Assembly: GCA_907163375.1 (NCBI GenBank)
Contig: CAJQUW010005232.1
Location: 62,001-126,000, forward strand
DNA length: 64,000 bases
Direction of reading: 5' to 3'
From: Prostheceraeus crozeri
Taxonomy: Eukaryota > Platyhelminthes > Polycladida > Euryleptidae
Shown: positions 61,401-64,000 of the stretch, piece after piece
How positions within the stretch are numbered: position 1 is the first letter of the stretch
Layout: each line of letters begins with the position of its first letter
Notes under the pieces: model-generated
Seen by the model: only the letters and a program-made list of their open reading frames with translations
What the model was told of the DNA's origin: nothing
Databases searched by the model: none
Made by a program: the position numbers and the translations under genes

Positions 61401-61602
61401 TAGCTATTTCTATCGAACTCGTTAGATTGAAATAAGCCTCACCCTACGGGCTCGGGCATTTATCTAACTCGTGCTCGCTATACAGAAGCAATCATGTAGT
61501 TGAGTAAATAACTATTAATGTCTGTGATTCACAAGTCTGTTCATCTGCATCTGACTCTGCAATATTGCTCAAATGACATGAAAGTTGTTGTCAGATTTCA
61601 GA
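58476..61602. other. Downstream intron, nothing recognised
   Basis: Open frames at 58547-58848, 60400-60651 and 60761-61123 have no recognisable domain. GCCAGAAAGATGGGTCAATGG is followed by a near copy at 60847-60891, a short local duplication. Confidence 0.45.
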
Positions 61603-61801
61603 TTTTTTTTTAACGGATTTTGCGTCACTTTTTACCTCTACTGGGGCCTTGGACGCTGCTGACTTAAGTCAGATTTTGTTTGGAGCGTTGTGGTGCTTTG
61701 TAGTCCGGATGCCCTTCCTGCCGACTTCCAACTTTCCGGGTTCGACCTCTGGACCATGAGATCGCTAGTCCAAGTACGCAACCACCGTGCCACGGACACC
61801 G
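61603..61801 (-). mobile_element. SINE family A, minus-strand copy, near full length
   Basis: On the minus strand: GGTGTCCGTGGCACGGTGGT (A-box region), GGTCCAGAGGTCGAACCCGG (B box), GGCAGGAAGGGCATCCGGAC body, GTCCAAGGCCCCAGTAG tail, AGTGACGCAAAATCCG and an A-run at 61603-61612. It is the best copy for defining the 3' end, because the A-rich tail is visible. Confidence 0.88.
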
Positions 61802-62724
61802 GCACAGAATCCGGCTGCAAGACGAGAAACAACATTTCAAGAAGAGATTCAACATTTGTATTTAAATCATCAGTTCAGTAGCATTTCTCGTCCTGAATGC
61901 AAAACTGTCGCTCAGTACATTTTCACCGTTGTCTCTTACTTTCCCACTAATGACCAATTATTGATGTGAAACTCATACAGACGTGATAATTCACCTTGCA
62001 CCTTCGTGGTTCACTTCATCATCGTCTATTCCGTACAGCTAGTTCGCTGTTTACTTCTCCTACCACTCCTCATCGGTTAGTGCGATGTTCGCATCTCTTT
62101 CTTGTGCATGGAACTCTGTTTCGTTCAAATTAACTCATTTAAAGTCCATCGCTTCATTTTTAGAACATGCCGATTTTTGGGTCTACATTGCGTCAAAAAA
62201 TTGCATTTTGAGAAGATCTGTCTCTAATAGTTTTAGTGTCGCTTTCTAATGCAACCCCGCACGATCATTTGAACGCCAAGTATGAAACACATATCTAGAA
62301 ATTCTAATTTTTGAAAATAGTCTGCCTTGGGGACCCTACTAGTGGTTTAACCATCGGAGAAGATCGACTTTTCGCTTCTAAGTTAGTGAGACTAACATGG
62401 ACAGCAGCTGTTTGTTGATGGTAGTTCAGCTGCTCGTCAGCAGCGATCGATGTCAAGGTTGCTAGATCTCAAGAACAATCAAATCACTGAAGACTGCCAC
62501 AGTTGCGAATTCCTTGGGTATATCAAGATGATTTTAAGTCTAAGGGATTTGTAATAACCATGAATCTTTACATGCCACAGAAGAGGCACAGGAAGCCGCT
62601 GTCGTTGAGGCACCATTGTCATGCCAACGCATGTCCACGGCGACCGTTCTAGCCCTTCATTATTACAGTGTCAGATTTCTATTGCCTGAACTATCGTTAG
62701 CCGAGGATATATTATTGGAATCAT
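61802..62724. other. Downstream intron, nothing recognised
   Basis: No gene, tandem repeat or element ends identified. Confidence 0.5.
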
Positions 62725-63298
62725 TTGCATATTTCTGTTATTCACGGTTATTCTTCTGATGGAATATTGCGGGCCGGCGCCCCACAAACGCATCTTGATC
62801 TCCTTGAGCGGGTTGAGAAACGTGTCAAGAATCTTACGGGTGAAAAACTTGCAGCCGCTCTCCGTCAGACGGAATGTTGCTTCACTCAGTCTCTTCTACA
62901 GATACTATTTCGGTAGAAGTAGCTCTGCAGTAAATGAGTGCGTACCCAAACCTAAGATCTTCTCCAGAAGCACACGCAGAGCTAATGCACTCACATGCCA
63001 TCATGTGAACTTAGAACGCGCACATACTGTGAATCGCTCGAAAAGCTTTTTTGTTCGCACGGCACAGCTTTGGAATCAGCTTCTCCAGACCACTTTCCCT
63101 GATCAATACAATCTTGATACTTTCAAGAGGCATGCGAACAGGTCTCTGATGGAGACAGCTGAATCAGATTAGAAGATCGGTTTTTTCCTTTTATTTATAT
63201 AAAGCACCACAATTTGTTACTTTTTCATTGAGTAACCCCTAGCTTCGTTCATGGCTCATAGCTGTGCTAGGGGTGAAAATTCTGCAAAAAAATTATCG
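62725..63298 (+). pseudogene. LINE ORF2 3' part with frameshift, plus 3' UTR
   Basis: Frame 1 (from about 62740) reads GAPQTHLDLLERVEKRVKNL. Near 62850 it shifts to frame 2, which reads LQPLSVRRNVASLSLFYRYY, FGRSSS, then SFFVRTAQLWNQL and a YNLDTFKRHANRSL tail to a stop at 63170. The order LDLLxRVxxR, PLSxRRxVASLxLFYRYYxGR, RTAxLWNxL, FKxxxNR is the end of CR1/Jockey-like LINE proteins. The following 120 bp, with a stem-loop and an A-rich end (GCAAAAAAATTATC), are probably its 3' UTR. A single frameshift makes it fairly young compared with 56750-57250. Confidence 0.88.
63235..63274 (+). repeat. Stem-loop in the LINE 3' UTR
   Basis: ACCCCTAGC (63235-63243) is perfectly complementary to GCTAGGGGT (63266-63274), with a 22-nt loop. 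LINE reverse transcriptases of several clades recognise a 3' stem-loop; that role here is inference. Confidence 0.7.
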
Positions 63299-64000
63299 CA
63301 TTTGATACATTCCATTCGTAAATGCTTCTTTCATTCATCAGTATTGTGATCTTGAGCAATGACTTGGCGGTTCAATAGCAAGCGCTAAATGCAATGACAC
63401 TGTAGGTGCTTTATAGTCGAATGCACTAAAAATCATTGCCTTGAAAAAATGAAAAGAAATAAACAGCGACTTCGCGATCTGGCATCTTGACATTCCGATT
63501 TTAAGTTTTTAACTGTTTGCTGAAATTCCAGTAGAGAACCGCAAATCGATGGAGAAAACTTGATAGCAATGAATGCATCAATCTCTTTCCGTTCTCGCTG
63601 AATGGCAATAGGAAATCAGCCAACTAATAACCATTTCTTCTGACTAATTTCAACAGTACAAAGATCTGCACATACACACGCGTCAGTGTTTCGAACTGCA
63701 CTTTATTTTCCTTTTTTCAAATCGAATTGTTCAACTTTCAATTTATTTTCAGAGATTTCCATTTAAGTCGAAACTGGTAAGTTTTGCAGTAAATAGGTAT
63801 GGATGAATATTCTCGCACAGAAAATCAGTTGTTGTCAGGATAAATTGCACAGGCCCGCTACAGAACTTTTTGCTTAAGCTGAGATATTTAGAATTCATTC
63901 GTCTGTAATTTTGGACGAAAGATTTGAAGCCGGATGGCATTTGAGTTTGAGTTAATGTCCTTCAAGAGGATCGGCAAATTAGTTAAAGCCACGCATTTGT
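63299..64000 (+). other. Downstream intron, no supportable exon
   Basis: A possible 24-nt microexon (63753-63776, between TTATTTTCAG and GTAAGT) is discussed under findings; it is too short to support. Nothing else is recognised. Confidence 0.45.

Overview
This is animal (metazoan) nuclear DNA, probably from an invertebrate with a repeat-rich, AT-rich genome. The basis is a spliced host gene with GT-AG introns (one about 47 kb), tRNA-derived SINEs, degraded non-LTR retrotransposons, Tc1/mariner and hAT-type DNA elements, and long mini/satellite arrays. There is no operon structure, no rRNA gene, no CRISPR array and no intact intronless gene. I cannot name the species.

Host gene: only three exons can be supported, all on the + strand and phase-compatible with each other (5653-5767, 8781-8870, 55883-55978). 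Joined, they encode the end of one SH3 domain, a short linker and a complete second SH3 domain. The closest match I recognise is the tandem SH3 pair of the POSH/SH3RF family, RING-type E3 ligase scaffolds of the JNK pathway. The RING part and the start of the first SH3 should lie in exons I could not find, probably upstream; later SH3 domains should lie downstream. Nearly all of the rest of the window is intron.

Layout: 1-5652 is upstream or intronic sequence with a 452-bp inverted repeat and an internally deleted Tc1 element. Intron 5768-8780 holds a 52-unit minisatellite and a LINE 3' fragment. The 47-kb intron 8871-55882 holds two arrays of one 86-bp satellite in opposite orientations (about 19 units at 9.9-11.6 kb; about 148 units at 30.1-42.9 kb). 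It also holds four other tandem arrays (66-, 37-, 93- and 62-bp units), SINEs, LINE fragments, a deleted Tc1/IS630-like element with perfect TA duplications, two hAT MITEs with perfect 8-bp target duplications, a nested hAT-like insertion in a SINE, and a 3.5-kb element with inverted ends. Sequence from 55979 to 64000 holds two LINE fragments, a Tigger-like MITE and a SINE.

Most notable: the two oppositely oriented 86-bp arrays would lie in the same POSH-like pre-mRNA and could pair into about 1.6 kb of RNA duplex. The large array carries higher-order structure: a 75-monomer (about 6.45 kb) duplication with a nested 20-monomer (1,720 bp) duplication. The many short open frames inside the arrays follow from repeat periodicity and are not annotated as genes.
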